Assembly: GCF_900100255.1 (NCBI RefSeq)
Contig: NZ_FMTS01000004.1
Span: 1-64,000, forward strand
Direction of reading: 5' to 3'
DNA: 64,000 nucleotides
Source of the DNA: Asticcacaulis taihuensis
Lineage (GTDB): Bacteria > Pseudomonadota > Alphaproteobacteria > Caulobacterales > Caulobacteraceae
Below, one piece after another: positions 34,556-43,986 of the stretch (position 1 is the first letter of the stretch; the number at the start of each line of letters is the position of its first letter). The position numbers and the translations under genes were made by a program. The notes beneath the pieces are model-generated. The model saw only the letters and a list, made by a program, of their open reading frames with translations. It made no database searches and was not told the origin of the DNA.

Positions 34556-36058
34556 ATGACCCTGTTGCCCAAGCCTGATATCGCCGAGAATACCTATGAA
34601 TACGAGACCCAGGCCAAGGTGAAGGCGACCGGTTTCCGCGAATACGACGCACGCTGGGTCTTCGGCAAGGAAATCAACCTGCTCGGCATCCAGGCCCTCG
34701 GCCTCGGCCTCGGCACCTATATCCATGAGCGCGGCGTGACGCCGAAGCTGGTGACCGGCCATGACTTCCGCTCCTATTCGACCAATATCAAGAATGCCCT
34801 GATCCTCGGCCTGATGCAGGCCGGCATCGAGGTCATCGATATCGGCCTGTGCCTGTCGCCGATCGCCTATTTCGCCCAGTTCGACCAGGACGCGCCCTGT
34901 GTCGCCATGGTCACCGCCTCGCACAATGACAATGGCTGGACCGGCGTGAAGATGGGCTGCCAGGCACCGCTGACCTTCGGCCCGGAGGAAATGGGTCGCC
35001 TGAAGGAAATCGTACTGGGCGGGCTCGGCGTCGAGCGTCCCGGTGGCAGCCTGAAGCGTGTCGAAGGCGTGCAGCAGCGCTATATGGACGACATCTCCTC
35101 CAAGCTGCAATTGAAGCGCAAGCTGAAGGTCATCTGCGCCTGCGGCAATGGTACGGCCGGCGCCTTCGCCCCGCAGACGCTTCGCGCCATGGGCGCCGAG
35201 GTCATCGAACTCGACACCAATCTCGACTCGACCTTCCCGAAGTACAATCCGAACCCTGAAGACCACGAAATGCTGGTCGACATGGCCAAGGCCGTGAAAG
35301 AGCATAATGCCGACGTGGCCCTGGGCTTTGATGGGGATGGCGACCGCTGCGGCGTGGTAGATAATGAGGGCAATGAGATTTTCGCCGACAAGATCGGCCT
35401 GATGCTGGCCCGCGACCTGTCGGAAATCTACAAGAACGCCACCTTCGTCGTCGATGTGAAATCGACCGGCCTCTATGCCACCGACGAGGTACTTAAGAAG
35501 AACGGCGCCAAGACCGTCTACTGGAAGACCGGCCACTCCTATATCAAGCGCAAGACCGATGAACTGAAGGCCCTGGCCGGGTTCGAGAAGTCGGGTCACT
35601 TCTTCCTGGCCCCGCCGATCGGCCGCGGCTATGACGACGGCCTGAAGGCGGCAGAGGCCATCCTGGCCATGCTCGACCGCAATCCGGGCAAATCGCTGTC
35701 GGAACTGAAAAACGCCCTGCCGGTGGCCTATACCTCACTCACCATGTCGCCGCACTGCGCCGACGAGATCAAGTACCAGATCCTGGAAAAGATCGTGAAG
35801 GAATATGAGGATCTGCTGGCCGCCGGCGGTTCGATCCTCGGCCGCAAGGTGACGGAAGTCATCACCGTCAACGGCGCCCGCGTCCATCTCGAAGACGGTT
35901 CCTGGGTGCTGGTCCGCGCCTCCTCCAACAAGCCGGAACTGGTGGTCGTAGTCGAAAGCCTGCGCTCGGAAGACGATATGCGCGACCTGTTCCGCAAGGA
36001 AGTGAAGCCGCGCCTGGCCAAGTATCCGGAAATCACCGACTACAACCAGGAAATCTAG
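34556..36058 (+). CDS. Phosphomannomutase/phosphoglucomutase
   Basis: A 500-residue alpha-D-phosphohexomutase that interconverts hexose 1- and 6-phosphates. The phosphoserine loop is TASHNDNGWTGVKMG, the metal loop is FDGDGDRCGVVD and the sugar-binding loop GHSYIKRK with EKSGHFFLAP. It lies 95 bp after galU, so the two supply nucleotide-sugar precursors. Whether mannose or glucose is favoured cannot be told from sequence alone. Confidence 0.93.
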   Translation: MTLLPKPDIAENTYEYETQAKVKATGFREYDARWVFGKEINLLGIQALGLGLGTYIHERGVTPKLVTGHDFRSYSTNIKNALILGLMQAGIEVIDIGLCLSPIAYFAQFDQDAPCVAMVTASHNDNGWTGVKMGCQAPLTFGPEEMGRLKEIVLGGLGVERPGGSLKRVEGVQQRYMDDISSKLQLKRKLKVICACGNGTAGAFAPQTLRAMGAEVIELDTNLDSTFPKYNPNPEDHEMLVDMAKAVKEHNADVALGFDGDGDRCGVVDNEGNEIFADKIGLMLARDLSEIYKNATFVVDVKSTGLYATDEVLKKNGAKTVYWKTGHSYIKRKTDELKALAGFEKSGHFFLAPPIGRGYDDGLKAAEAILAMLDRNPGKSLSELKNALPVAYTSLTMSPHCADEIKYQILEKIVKEYEDLLAAGGSILGRKVTEVITVNGARVHLEDGSWVLVRASSNKPELVVVVESLRSEDDMRDLFRKEVKPRLAKYPEITDYNQEI

Positions 36059-36109
36059 CAGGGACACGGTCCCTGCACCATAACTCGATAGCGCCAGGAA
36101 CGAGCAGTT

Positions 36110-36349
36110 ATGCCCAAAGTCATCTACAAGGTTGTTCAGCACGATGGTGGTTGGGCCTATACGGTCGACGGCACTTTCTCGGAGACCTTCGCCAGCCATG
36201 ATCTGGCACTGCAAGCCGCCCGCAAGGCCGCGCGTGAACAGACCGCGCCCGGCAGCGACACCAGCATCTCCTACGAAGGCACGGATGGTGTCTGGCATGA
36301 CGAACTGGCCCATGGTGGGGATCGCCCGGAGACCTCGGTCGAAGGCTGA
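36110..36349 (+). CDS. DUF2188 domain protein
   Basis: A 79-residue protein with the DUF2188 pattern: [34 protein letters not shown] cut to its key parts, i.e. a Trp-centred strand pair and an Ala-rich helix. Function is unknown. Its stop overlaps the ATG of the pncB gene by one base, so the two are probably coupled. Confidence 0.8.
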   Translation: MPKVIYKVVQHDGGWAYTVDGTFSETFASHDLALQAARKAAREQTAPGSDTSISYEGTDGVWHDELAHGGDRPETSVEG

Positions 36350-37653
36350 TGGCGGTCACCGATATCGCTACCCGCACCTATGACCACAACTGGCGGCTCG
36401 ACCCGATCGTCCGCAGTCTGCTCGATACCGATTTCTACAAACTATTAATGTTGCAGATGATCCGGCACCTCTATCCCGAGGTGCCGGTGACCTTCTCCGT
36501 GATCAATCGCAATCACAGTATCCGCCTGGCCGAAGAGATCGATGAGGCCGAACTGCGCGCCCAGCTCGATCATGCCCGCACAGTGCGTTTTACCCCCAAG
36601 GAACTGATCTGGCTGGCCGGCAACACCTTTTATGGCAAGACTCAGATGTTCAGCCCGGACTTCATCGCCTGGCTGAAGGACTTCCAACTGCCGGAATACG
36701 ACCTGCATAAGGTCAATGGCCAGTACGAACTGCATTTCCATGGTCCGTGGACGCATACCACCTTGTGGGAAATCCCCGCGCTTACCATCATCAACGAACT
36801 GCGCTCACGCGCCGCCATGCGTGGCCAGGGCCGCTTCGCGCTCGATGTGCTCTATGCCCGCGCCAAGGCGAAGCTGTGGGGCAAGGTCGAGCGCCTGCAA
36901 GCCTTGCCAGACCTCGTCATTTCCGATTTCGGCACCCGCCGCCGTCACTCCTTCCTGTGGCAGCGCTGGTGCGTCGAGGCGCTGAAGGAGGGCCTCGGCA
37001 AGCGCTTTATCGGCACGTCGAACGTGCTACTGGCCATGGATAATGACCTGGAAGCCATCGGCACCAACGCTCATGAGCTGCCGATGGTGCTGGCGGCCCT
37101 GGCCAAAACGGACGACGAACTCGCTACTGCCCCCTATCGCGTGCTGGAAGACTGGCGCGCCCACTATGACGGCAATCTGCTGATCGCCCTGCCTGATGCC
37201 TTCGGCACCACGGCTTTCTTGGAGCGCGCGCCCGATTGGCTGGCGGAGTGGACCGGTTTCCGCCCGGACAGTGCCCCGCCAATCGAAGGCGGAGAGCAAA
37301 TCATCCGCTGGTGGCAATCCAAGGGCGTCGATCCGAAATCAAAGCTGCTGATCTTTTCCGACGGCATGGACGTGAACAGCATCGAGGCCACCTACCGCCA
37401 TTTCCACGGCCGGGTGCGGATGAGCTTCGGCTGGGGCACCAACCTGACCAATGACTTCCGCGACTGCGCCCCGTTTGAAACCGACCGGCTGGATGCCATT
37501 TCTCTGGTCTGCAAGGTAACGGAAGCGGATGGTCGGCCGGCGGTCAAGCTGTCTGACAATCCCGAAAAAGCGACGGGCGAACCCGCAGAAATCGCCCGTT
37601 ACCTGCGTATCTTCGGCAATGAAGGGCGCCATGCCGCAGCGGTCCGCGTTTAA
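36349..37653 (+). CDS. pncB: Nicotinate phosphoribosyltransferase
   Basis: A 434-residue enzyme of NAD salvage that joins nicotinate and PRPP with ATP use. Diagnostic parts: [15 protein letters not shown] near the N-terminus, [32 protein letters not shown], and [16 protein letters not shown] with [11 protein letters not shown]. The length is normal. It converges on the toxin-antitoxin pair with a 16-bp gap. Confidence 0.96.
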   Translation: MAVTDIATRTYDHNWRLDPIVRSLLDTDFYKLLMLQMIRHLYPEVPVTFSVINRNHSIRLAEEIDEAELRAQLDHARTVRFTPKELIWLAGNTFYGKTQMFSPDFIAWLKDFQLPEYDLHKVNGQYELHFHGPWTHTTLWEIPALTIINELRSRAAMRGQGRFALDVLYARAKAKLWGKVERLQALPDLVISDFGTRRRHSFLWQRWCVEALKEGLGKRFIGTSNVLLAMDNDLEAIGTNAHELPMVLAALAKTDDELATAPYRVLEDWRAHYDGNLLIALPDAFGTTAFLERAPDWLAEWTGFRPDSAPPIEGGEQIIRWWQSKGVDPKSKLLIFSDGMDVNSIEATYRHFHGRVRMSFGWGTNLTNDFRDCAPFETDRLDAISLVCKVTEADGRPAVKLSDNPEKATGEPAEIARYLRIFGNEGRHAAAVRV

Positions 37654-37669
37654 GCTCCGGGATCGGCCG

Positions 37670-37981
37670 TCAATCCAGCCGATCCGTAATGCGAGCGACT
37701 AAATCCATTCTCTCGTGCAAAATCGCAACGATAAGCGATGGCGCATCTTCACGCCTCAGACAGAAAATATAATGGTGTTCGCAGCGCACCGCTCGCAACG
37801 ATGGGTGAATGTCATCCAGAATTTTAAATTTGCCCTCGCCGTTTACCAGTCGTTGAATACCGTTACGCAATATCTCGGCATAGGTGCGCGCCTGCGTCTC
37901 ACCCCAGGTTTTTCGTGTATATCGGACAATTGAGCGAAGATCGTCGGCTGCCCCATCCGTAAGAATGAATGACACCGTCAA
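37670..37981 (-). CDS. RelE/ParE-family toxin
   Basis: A 103-residue toxin of the ParE branch: ADDLRSIVRYTRKTWGETQARTYAEIL cut at its helices, then a beta core with the basic RAVRCEHHYIFCLRR. ParE toxins inhibit gyrase and RelE toxins cut ribosome-bound mRNA; the WGxxQAxxY helix favours ParE. The start overlaps the antitoxin stop by 4 bp, the standard antitoxin-first order. Confidence 0.88.
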   Translation of the reverse strand: MTVSFILTDGAADDLRSIVRYTRKTWGETQARTYAEILRNGIQRLVNGEGKFKILDDIHPSLRAVRCEHHYIFCLRREDAPSLIVAILHERMDLVARITDRLD

Positions 37982-38244
37982 GAAGCGTCGCCTTCTCCGA
38001 GTTCTTCTTCCACAACCTGATCAAACGACTGAGGCGTTACATTGCCGCTCAAGCCTTGCTTGATGCGCTTGTCGAGAAAGTCTTTCAATTCGGACCATGC
38101 CTGTTCCCCGTCGCCTGACGCTGGCAACAGGCGCTCAAGGGCATATTGCTTAATGGTCTTTCCCTGTAAAGCGGCAAGTGCTTTCAGGCTTTGATGCTGC
38201 TTATCGGTCATATCAATTGTCAGGCGGCTCATTGTCGACTCCAT
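37978..38244 (-). CDS. Antitoxin (ParD-like) of the RelE/ParE pair
   Basis: About 88 residues from ATG 38244 (GGGAGG 5 nt upstream). A short N-terminal beta strand, RLTIDMT, followed by a helix is a ribbon-helix-helix DNA-binding layout. The C-terminal acidic tail (DQVVEEELGEGDAS) is the usual toxin-neutralising part. A perfect dyad lies just upstream of its start, so it probably represses its own operon. Confidence 0.8.
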   Translation of the reverse strand: MESTMSRLTIDMTDKQHQSLKALAALQGKTIKQYALERLLPASGDGEQAWSELKDFLDKRIKQGLSGNVTPQSFDQVVEEELGEGDAS

Positions 38245-38251
38245 TACACCT

Positions 38252-38273
38252 CCCACATTATCACAAATGTGGG
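38252..38273. promoter_or_regulatory. Toxin-antitoxin autoregulatory operator
   Basis: CCCACATT (38252-38259) and AATGTGGG (38266-38273) form an 8-bp perfect dyad with a 6-bp spacer. It ends 8 bp before the antitoxin ATG and overlaps its ribosome binding site, the expected position for a ribbon-helix-helix autorepressor. Confidence 0.7.
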
Positions 38274-38317
38274 GCGTCAAAAAGCTTTACGTTTATCCGC
38301 GGCTGATCACTTTCCTT

Positions 38318-38361
38318 ATTGTTATTACGTGCTAATGTGAGCGCTAACACATAATAACAAT
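38318..38361. promoter_or_regulatory. LacI-type operator within a longer dyad
   Basis: TGTGAGCGCTAACA (38336-38349) is a near-perfect palindrome centred on AGCGCT, the hallmark of LacI/GalR-family sites. It is enclosed by a second perfect dyad, ATTGTTATTA (38318-38327) and TAATAACAAT (38352-38361). It lies 15-58 bp upstream of the VOC gene start and should control that transcript. No LacI-family gene is in the window. Confidence 0.7.
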
Positions 38362-38375
38362 ATGAGGAAATGCAC

Positions 38376-39296
38376 ATGAGGGCCTTATCCTGCCTGATCG
38401 CGTGCCTGCTATCGGCCTCGTCCGTCGTGGAGGCTGAACCGGCTCGGCCGCCGATTACCGGCATCTCCCATATCGCGCTCTATGCCGCTGATCCCGCCAA
38501 CAGCGACGCCTTTTATGCCCACGATCTGGGTGCCGCCAAGGGCAGCGATCCGGAAAATCCCGACGGCACGCGCTATTATTTCTCTCCGGCGCAGTTCGTC
38601 GAAATCCTGCCCCTGCCAGCCGGTGTCTCGAAAAACCGGCTCGACCATGTGGCCTTCGCCACCCCGGATGCGGAAGCCTTGCGCAAATACCTGGCCAGCC
38701 GCAAGATAGCCGTCCCGGCAAAGGTCACCAAAGGCAGCGACGGCGGCCTGTGGTTTGCCGTCAGCGACCCGGAAGGCAACCGCATCGAATTCGTGCAGGC
38801 CCCGGCTGCTCTGGCCGACGTGCCTGTCAACCTTTTGTCAAACCACATCATCCATGTCGGCTTTATCGTTCATGACCGGTCGCGCGAGGATGCCTTCTAC
38901 CGCGACATTCTTGGCTTCCGTCCTTACTGGTTCGGCGGCACCAAGGCCGATCAGCCGTCCTGGGTCAGCCAGCAAGTGCCCGACGGTACCGACTGGCTGG
39001 AATATATGCTGGTCGATGGCCCGGAAACCACCGGCATCCCTGCTGATATGAGCCAGCAAACCGCCGGCGTGCTCAACCACTTTTCGCTTGGCGTGCCTAA
39101 TACGCGCGATACCTATACGGTTTTGTGGAATGGCGACCGCCTGAAAGATCAGGACGGCACGCCGAAGATCGGCCTAGACGCCAAGTGGCAGCTCAACCTG
39201 ATCGATCCGGATGGTACGCGCGCCGAGATCATGGAATTCCACGCCATCGGCAAACCGTGCTGCTCGCCTTTTACAGCTCCCGATCCAGAAAAATAA
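38376..39296 (+). CDS. Exported VOC (glyoxalase-like) protein
   Basis: About 306 residues from ATG 38376 (GAGGAAA upstream); ATG 38370 is also possible. A signal peptide (LSCLIACLLSASSVVEA) precedes two VOC modules, about residues 28-145 (ISHIALYAADPANSDAFY; NRIEFVQ) and 155-290 (IIHVGFIVHDRSREDAFYRDILGF cut at its start; RAEIMEFH). His and Glu ligands of VOC metal sites are in both. The reaction is unknown. It is followed 13 bp later by a Tat-exported sugar-type oxidoreductase. Confidence 0.82.
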   Translation: MRALSCLIACLLSASSVVEAEPARPPITGISHIALYAADPANSDAFYAHDLGAAKGSDPENPDGTRYYFSPAQFVEILPLPAGVSKNRLDHVAFATPDAEALRKYLASRKIAVPAKVTKGSDGGLWFAVSDPEGNRIEFVQAPAALADVPVNLLSNHIIHVGFIVHDRSREDAFYRDILGFRPYWFGGTKADQPSWVSQQVPDGTDWLEYMLVDGPETTGIPADMSQQTAGVLNHFSLGVPNTRDTYTVLWNGDRLKDQDGTPKIGLDAKWQLNLIDPDGTRAEIMEFHAIGKPCCSPFTAPDPEK

Positions 39297-39309
39297 AGGA
39301 GGTCCGGCC

Positions 39310-40470
39310 ATGACCGGTTTTCGCATTGATCGCCGCAGTCTGCTCGTTGCCGCCGGCGGTCTGCCGCTGATGGCGTCGGCCGCCAGTGCGGCGACACCGA
39401 AGGCGCAAGGCCAACCGCTGGCCGGCAAGTTCAACCTGCCAGATCCGCCGAAAGAACGAATGCGCTGGGCTGTGGTCGGTCTGGGCAGCTTTGCGGTCGG
39501 CCAGATGATGCCGGGCTTCGTCGCTTCCAGCCACGCCCGGATGACGGCCTTTGTTTCGGGCAGTCCGGATAAGGCGCATGACCTCGGCGCGCGTTATGGC
39601 GTCAGCAAATTCTATGATTACAGCACTTTCGACCGGATCGCCGACGACAAGGAGATAGACGCCGTCTATATCGCCCTGCCGGTAGCGTTGCACGCCGAAT
39701 ATACCATCCGCGCCTTCAAGGCCGGTAAGCATGTGCTGTGCGAAAAGCCTATGGCGTCCACGGTCGCCGAATGCGAAGCCATGATCGCCGCCGCCCGTGC
39801 CGCCAATCGTCAACTTGGTATCGCCTACCGCGTCCATTTTGAACCAAACAATATGGACGCCATCAAACGTCTGCGCGCCGGCGAGATCGGCGACCTGCGC
39901 TACTTTTCCGGCGAAGCGGGTTTTGTCGCCAACCCGGACTATCCGCCGCACAAATGGCGCCTGCGAAAGGCTCTGGCCGGCGGCGGATCGATGTACGATA
40001 TCGGCATCTATGCGCTGAATGCGGCGCTCTGGGCCGTCGATGAGGCGCCGGTCTCCGTCAGTGCCGTCTATTCGACGCCCGCCAATGATCCGCGATTTAA
40101 AGAGGTCGAAGGTGGCGTCGAGTGGCGCCTGCGTTTTCCTTCGGGCATCAGCGCGCAAGGGGCCTCTTCCTATTGCTGGACCTACGCCACCCGCCAGCGC
40201 TTCTTTGGCGCTGAGGGCAGCATCAGCATGGACCCGGCCTCCGATTACAACCAGATCAACACAACGATGCAGCACGCTGACCTGACGCCGGTAACGCTTC
40301 GCGCCGGCAATCCGGCGGTTCAGTTCAGTGCCCAGATAGACGCCTTCTGCATGGCCGCGGCGGCCAACCAGCCGCACCAGACGCCCGGCGAGATGGGCCT
40401 GCGCGATATCCGCATCATTCAGGCGATTTATCAAAGCGCCGATGCCGATGGTCAGATCGTCAGGCTATAG
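39310..40470 (+). CDS. Tat-exported Gfo/Idh/MocA oxidoreductase
   Basis: About 386 residues from ATG 39310 (AAGGAGG upstream). The N-terminus has a twin-arginine signal (DRRSLLVAAGGLPLMASAASA). The NAD(P) fold follows with RWAVVGLGSFAVGQMMPG, and the family motif is HVLCEKPMASTVAECEAM. It resembles glucose-fructose oxidoreductase, which keeps its NADP cofactor tightly bound in the periplasm. Substrate unknown; the LacI-type operator upstream suggests a sugar. The end overlaps the convergent methyltransferase gene by 6 bp. Confidence 0.88.
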   Translation: MTGFRIDRRSLLVAAGGLPLMASAASAATPKAQGQPLAGKFNLPDPPKERMRWAVVGLGSFAVGQMMPGFVASSHARMTAFVSGSPDKAHDLGARYGVSKFYDYSTFDRIADDKEIDAVYIALPVALHAEYTIRAFKAGKHVLCEKPMASTVAECEAMIAAARAANRQLGIAYRVHFEPNNMDAIKRLRAGEIGDLRYFSGEAGFVANPDYPPHKWRLRKALAGGGSMYDIGIYALNAALWAVDEAPVSVSAVYSTPANDPRFKEVEGGVEWRLRFPSGISAQGASSYCWTYATRQRFFGAEGSISMDPASDYNQINTTMQHADLTPVTLRAGNPAVQFSAQIDAFCMAAAANQPHQTPGEMGLRDIRIIQAIYQSADADGQIVRL

Positions 40471-41229
40471 ACGGCACATCTGGTAAAGCACGATCCCCGA
40501 GGTCGTCGCCACGTTCAGGCTGTCGAACCCGCCGTGCATATCGATCCGCACCGTGGTGCAGGCGGCCATGATATCATCGCAAAGTCCCGGCCCTTCGGCG
40601 CCGAACAGCAGGGCCGAGCGCGCGGCCGGCTGTACCTGATCAAGCGTCACGGTGCCTGACGGACTGAGGGCATAGGGCGTCAGGTCGAACCGGTGCAAGG
40701 CGCCGATCAAATCATTGACGCGGTAGTGAGGCATCTCCAGCACGCCGCCGACACTGACGCGGATTGCCTTGCGATAGAGCGGATCGCAGCAGGTCGCGTC
40801 CAGAATCACGGCATCGACGCCAAAGGCCGCCGCATTGCGCATCAGCCCGCCCATATTGTCGGTATTGGCGATGCCGGAAAGCACCAACACGCGCGCACGT
40901 TCCCCCGTTACCGCCTCTTCGAGCGACAAAGGCGGCGCATAGCGGCCGAGCGCCAGATAACCGCGATGGATCGGAAAACCAGCCACCGCGTCCATAACGC
41001 TCTGCGGCACCACATAAACCGGCACGTCCGGCAGATGCGCCAGTCCATCCAACCGTTCCGGCGTGGTCAGGACGCTGATCGTTTCCGCCAGCCTTGAGGT
41101 AAACAACCGCTCCAGCACCACCTTGCCCTCGGCCATGAACAGGCCGTCGCGGCCGGTCAGGTCGCGGTCCTTGACGTTACGATACAGGTTGAGGCGTGAA
41201 TCCTGCGGATCGTTGATCTCTATAATCAT
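40465..41229 (-). CDS. SpoU/TrmH-family RNA 2'-O-methyltransferase
   Basis: A 254-residue methyltransferase of the SPOUT class. LSGIANTDNMGGLMRNAAAFG is motif 1 cut at one end, LLFGAEGPGL is motif 2 and LNVATTSGIVLYQ is motif 3, which together form the trefoil knot binding SAM. The N-terminal part (RNVKDRDLTGRDGLFMAEG) is the RNA-binding domain. The target could be rRNA or tRNA. The start lies inside the 3' end of the MscS gene (53-bp overlap). Confidence 0.9.
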   Translation of the reverse strand: MIIEINDPQDSRLNLYRNVKDRDLTGRDGLFMAEGKVVLERLFTSRLAETISVLTTPERLDGLAHLPDVPVYVVPQSVMDAVAGFPIHRGYLALGRYAPPLSLEEAVTGERARVLVLSGIANTDNMGGLMRNAAAFGVDAVILDATCCDPLYRKAIRVSVGGVLEMPHYRVNDLIGALHRFDLTPYALSPSGTVTLDQVQPAARSALLFGAEGPGLCDDIMAACTTVRIDMHGGFDSLNVATTSGIVLYQMCRL

Positions 41230-42280
41230 CTGGGCTTTCGAGCGCGGCGCGGGTCTTGGGCAGGCATTGCGGATAGGTATCCTGAATGAAGCGGATCATC
41301 TGCTCGCGGACGAAACAGCGCAGATCCCAGGCGGTCGGCGAATTGGCGGCACTGACCAGGATGCGTATCTTGATGACATCCTTGTCGCAGTCTGTCACCT
41401 GCACGACCTGAACCTGCTTATCCCATAGCCTGGTCGTCTCCAGCAAGGCCACCAGTTTCTCGCGCAAGGGGTCGATCGGCAGGGTGTAGTCGGCATAAAG
41501 CTCGACCGTGCCGATGATGCTGGCCGAGGTCCGGGTCCAGTTCTGGAAGGGCTTTTCGATGAAATAGCTGATCGGCAGTACCAGCCGGCGCAGATCCCAC
41601 AGCCTGATGATGACATAGGTCAGGGTGATTTCCTCCACCCAGCCCCATTCGTTTTCCACCACCACAGCATCCTCAAGCCGGATCGGCTGGGTGAAGGCAA
41701 TCTGGATGCCGGCCAGCAGATTGCCGAGCGTCTTCTGCGCCGCAAAACCGATGGCCAGACCCGCCACGCCGGCCGAGGCCAGCAGACTGACGCCCAGGCC
41801 GCGCAGGGTATCGAACATCAGGAAGACCGCCGCCAGGGCCAGCAGGAAGACGATGAAATTGGCGATGCTCTTGACCACCACGATCTGGGTGCGGATACGC
41901 CGTGCGCGCAGATTGTCAGCCACCGTTATGTCATAGCGCCGGGATACCGCCACCGTAATGATATCGATGACGCGCATGGCCAGCCAGTACAGCAGGGCCA
42001 CGCTGGCCACCTTGACGATACCGGATACAACCGGCGTCAGCATGACGTCCGACGCCACCGCCCGGACAGCGATGAAGACCGCCAGCACCGGCGTGACGAC
42101 ATAGAGCGGCGTGGCCAGGCGCGCCAGATTGATGTGACGGGATAGCTGCGGGTTACGCTTGGCCAGCCATTTTGCCAGGCTCATCAGCAGGCGTCCGGCG
42201 ACCGCACCGGCAATAACCGCCACCACAGCAATCAGCATCAGGCGTAAACCATCGGGCAGGTAAATCGGCAAATCGAACAT
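41177..42280 (-). CDS. MscS-family mechanosensitive channel
   Basis: A 367-residue inner membrane protein with four or five helices. The pore helix is in LRGLGVSLLASAGVAGLAIGFAAQ, cut at its ends, followed by the MscS beta domain (EDAVVVENEWGWVEEITLTYV; LPISYFIEKPFQNWT). Such channels release solutes on hypo-osmotic shock. The last 17 codons overlap the start of the SpoU methyltransferase gene in another frame. Confidence 0.92.
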   Translation of the reverse strand: MFDLPIYLPDGLRLMLIAVVAVIAGAVAGRLLMSLAKWLAKRNPQLSRHINLARLATPLYVVTPVLAVFIAVRAVASDVMLTPVVSGIVKVASVALLYWLAMRVIDIITVAVSRRYDITVADNLRARRIRTQIVVVKSIANFIVFLLALAAVFLMFDTLRGLGVSLLASAGVAGLAIGFAAQKTLGNLLAGIQIAFTQPIRLEDAVVVENEWGWVEEITLTYVIIRLWDLRRLVLPISYFIEKPFQNWTRTSASIIGTVELYADYTLPIDPLREKLVALLETTRLWDKQVQVVQVTDCDKDVIKIRILVSAANSPTAWDLRCFVREQMIRFIQDTYPQCLPKTRAALESPDDYRDQRSAGFTPQPVS

Positions 42281-42420
42281 GGAGGCTCCTTTTTGTGCAT
42301 TGTCCTCCGCCCGTCCCCCTTTAAGTCAACAAGCCGGTGGCCGCCGGGTCAACCCCGCAGCCTTCACGATTGCCCTCACCCCTGCGTGAACACGGCTTGC
42401 CTTTGGCCGGAATCCGGCAT

Positions 42421-42434
42421 ATTGTGATCACAAT
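42421..42434. promoter_or_regulatory. GntR-type operator, site 1 (before puuA)
   Basis: ATTGTGATCACAAT is a perfect 14-bp palindrome, 127 bp before the plus-strand puuA start. It is one of five copies in this locus. Confidence 0.8.
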
Positions 42435-42561
42435 TCGTCAGAATACCCCGGCAGCCGCGTAGAGTACTGGCTGTGGACCTCGTCGCGCTTTTGTCATTTC
42501 CATTCGCGCTCTGGCCGGTGTCTGATCCCGACTGAACAATAAGCCATAAAGACGATTCAAC

Positions 42562-43980
42562 ATGTCACACGACAGCTATATGAAGTCCAAGAACAAGCGC
42601 AAGATCGTGTTTGCCAAACGCGGCGCCAAGGATCTTGAGGAAGCCACCGCCTGGCTGGCCAGCCAGAATATCGAGGAAATCGAGTGCATGGTGCCCGATC
42701 TCGCCGGCGTGGCCCGTGGCAAGATCATGCCCTCGAAGAAGTTCCTCAATACCCCTTACATGAACCTGCCTCTGGCCGTCTTCTACCAGACCATCACCGG
42801 TGACTATCCCGATCTCGAAGGCGTGGTGGGCACGGTGCAATCCGATACCGACATTTTCCTTAAGCCCGATTTTCGGACGCTTGCCGCCGTGCCCTGGGCG
42901 CATGACCCGACCGCTCAGGTCATCCATGACGCCTTCCATCCCGATGGCCGCCCGGTCGAGGAAAGCCCGCGCCAGGTGTTGCGCCGCGTCCTCGGCTTTT
43001 ATGAGGCCAAGGGCTGGAAGCCGGTCATCGCCCCGGAACTGGAATTCTATCTCGTCGAGAAAAACACCGATCCCGATTATCCGCTCAAGCCGCCCATCGG
43101 TCGCTCCGGCCGTCCGGAAACCGGCCGCCAGGGCTATTCGATTTCCGCGGTCAATGAATTTGATGCGCTGTTCGAGGACATGTACGAATATTCGGAAAGC
43201 CAGGGGCTGGAAATCGATACCCTGATCCACGAATCCGGCGTGGCGCAGATGGAAATCAACCTGCTGCACGGCGATCCGCTCGAACTGGCCGACCAGGTGC
43301 TGATGTTTAAACGCACCATCAAGGAGACCTCGCTGGAGCACGACATCTACGCCACCTTCATGGCCAAGCCGATGGCCAATGAACCGGGCTCCGCCATGCA
43401 CATCCACCAATCGATCGTCGATGCGGAAACTGGTCAGAACCTGTTCTCCAATCCGGAAACCGGTGAGCCGACCCCGGCCTTCTTCCACTTCATCGCCGGC
43501 CAGCAGAAATACATGCCCGCCATCACCTCCCTGCTGGCGCCCTATGTCAATTCCTACCGCCGCCTGGCCAAGGGGTCCGGCGCCCCGGTCAATACGCAAT
43601 GGGGGTATGATAACCGCACGGCCGGCCTGCGTGTGCCGCCGTCCAACCCCGCCAATCGCCGCCTGGAAAACCGCATCCCGTCTTCCGATGCCAATCCCTA
43701 TCTGGCCATAGCCGCGGTGCTGGCCTCCGGCTATCTCGGCATGATCGAAAAACTGACCCCCGCCGATCCGGTGGACAAGGACGCCTCCACCCTGCCGCAG
43801 GGCGACCTGCCCTATTCGCTGGTCCAGGCCATCATCAAGCTGGAACGCGCCCAGCCGATCATCGACATCATGGGGCCGCAGTTCGTCACCGCCTATTCGC
43901 GCGTCAAGCTGCACGAATATGAGACCTTCATGCAGACCATCAGCCCGTGGGAACGCGAATTCCTGCTGCTGAACGTGTAA
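42562..43980 (+). CDS. puuA: Gamma-glutamylputrescine synthetase-like ligase
   Basis: A 472-residue glutamine-synthetase-fold ligase. Signatures: IECMVPDLAGVARGKIMP, APELEFYLVEK (metal ligands), MHIHQSIVD, and NRRLENRIPSSDANPYLAIA. In the Puu pathway it joins glutamate to putrescine with ATP. The puuB homologue follows on the same strand after a palindromic repeat. A second ligase of this class is at 54542-55984. The operator upstream suggests control by the GntR-type regulator. Confidence 0.9.
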   Translation: MSHDSYMKSKNKRKIVFAKRGAKDLEEATAWLASQNIEEIECMVPDLAGVARGKIMPSKKFLNTPYMNLPLAVFYQTITGDYPDLEGVVGTVQSDTDIFLKPDFRTLAAVPWAHDPTAQVIHDAFHPDGRPVEESPRQVLRRVLGFYEAKGWKPVIAPELEFYLVEKNTDPDYPLKPPIGRSGRPETGRQGYSISAVNEFDALFEDMYEYSESQGLEIDTLIHESGVAQMEINLLHGDPLELADQVLMFKRTIKETSLEHDIYATFMAKPMANEPGSAMHIHQSIVDAETGQNLFSNPETGEPTPAFFHFIAGQQKYMPAITSLLAPYVNSYRRLAKGSGAPVNTQWGYDNRTAGLRVPPSNPANRRLENRIPSSDANPYLAIAAVLASGYLGMIEKLTPADPVDKDASTLPQGDLPYSLVQAIIKLERAQPIIDIMGPQFVTAYSRVKLHEYETFMQTISPWEREFLLLNV

Positions 43981-43986
43981 CAGAGG

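Noticed and set aside
42565-43914. Long minus-strand frame opposite puuA
   Set aside because: It is the antisense frame of a well-recognised ligase gene, with low-complexity composition.
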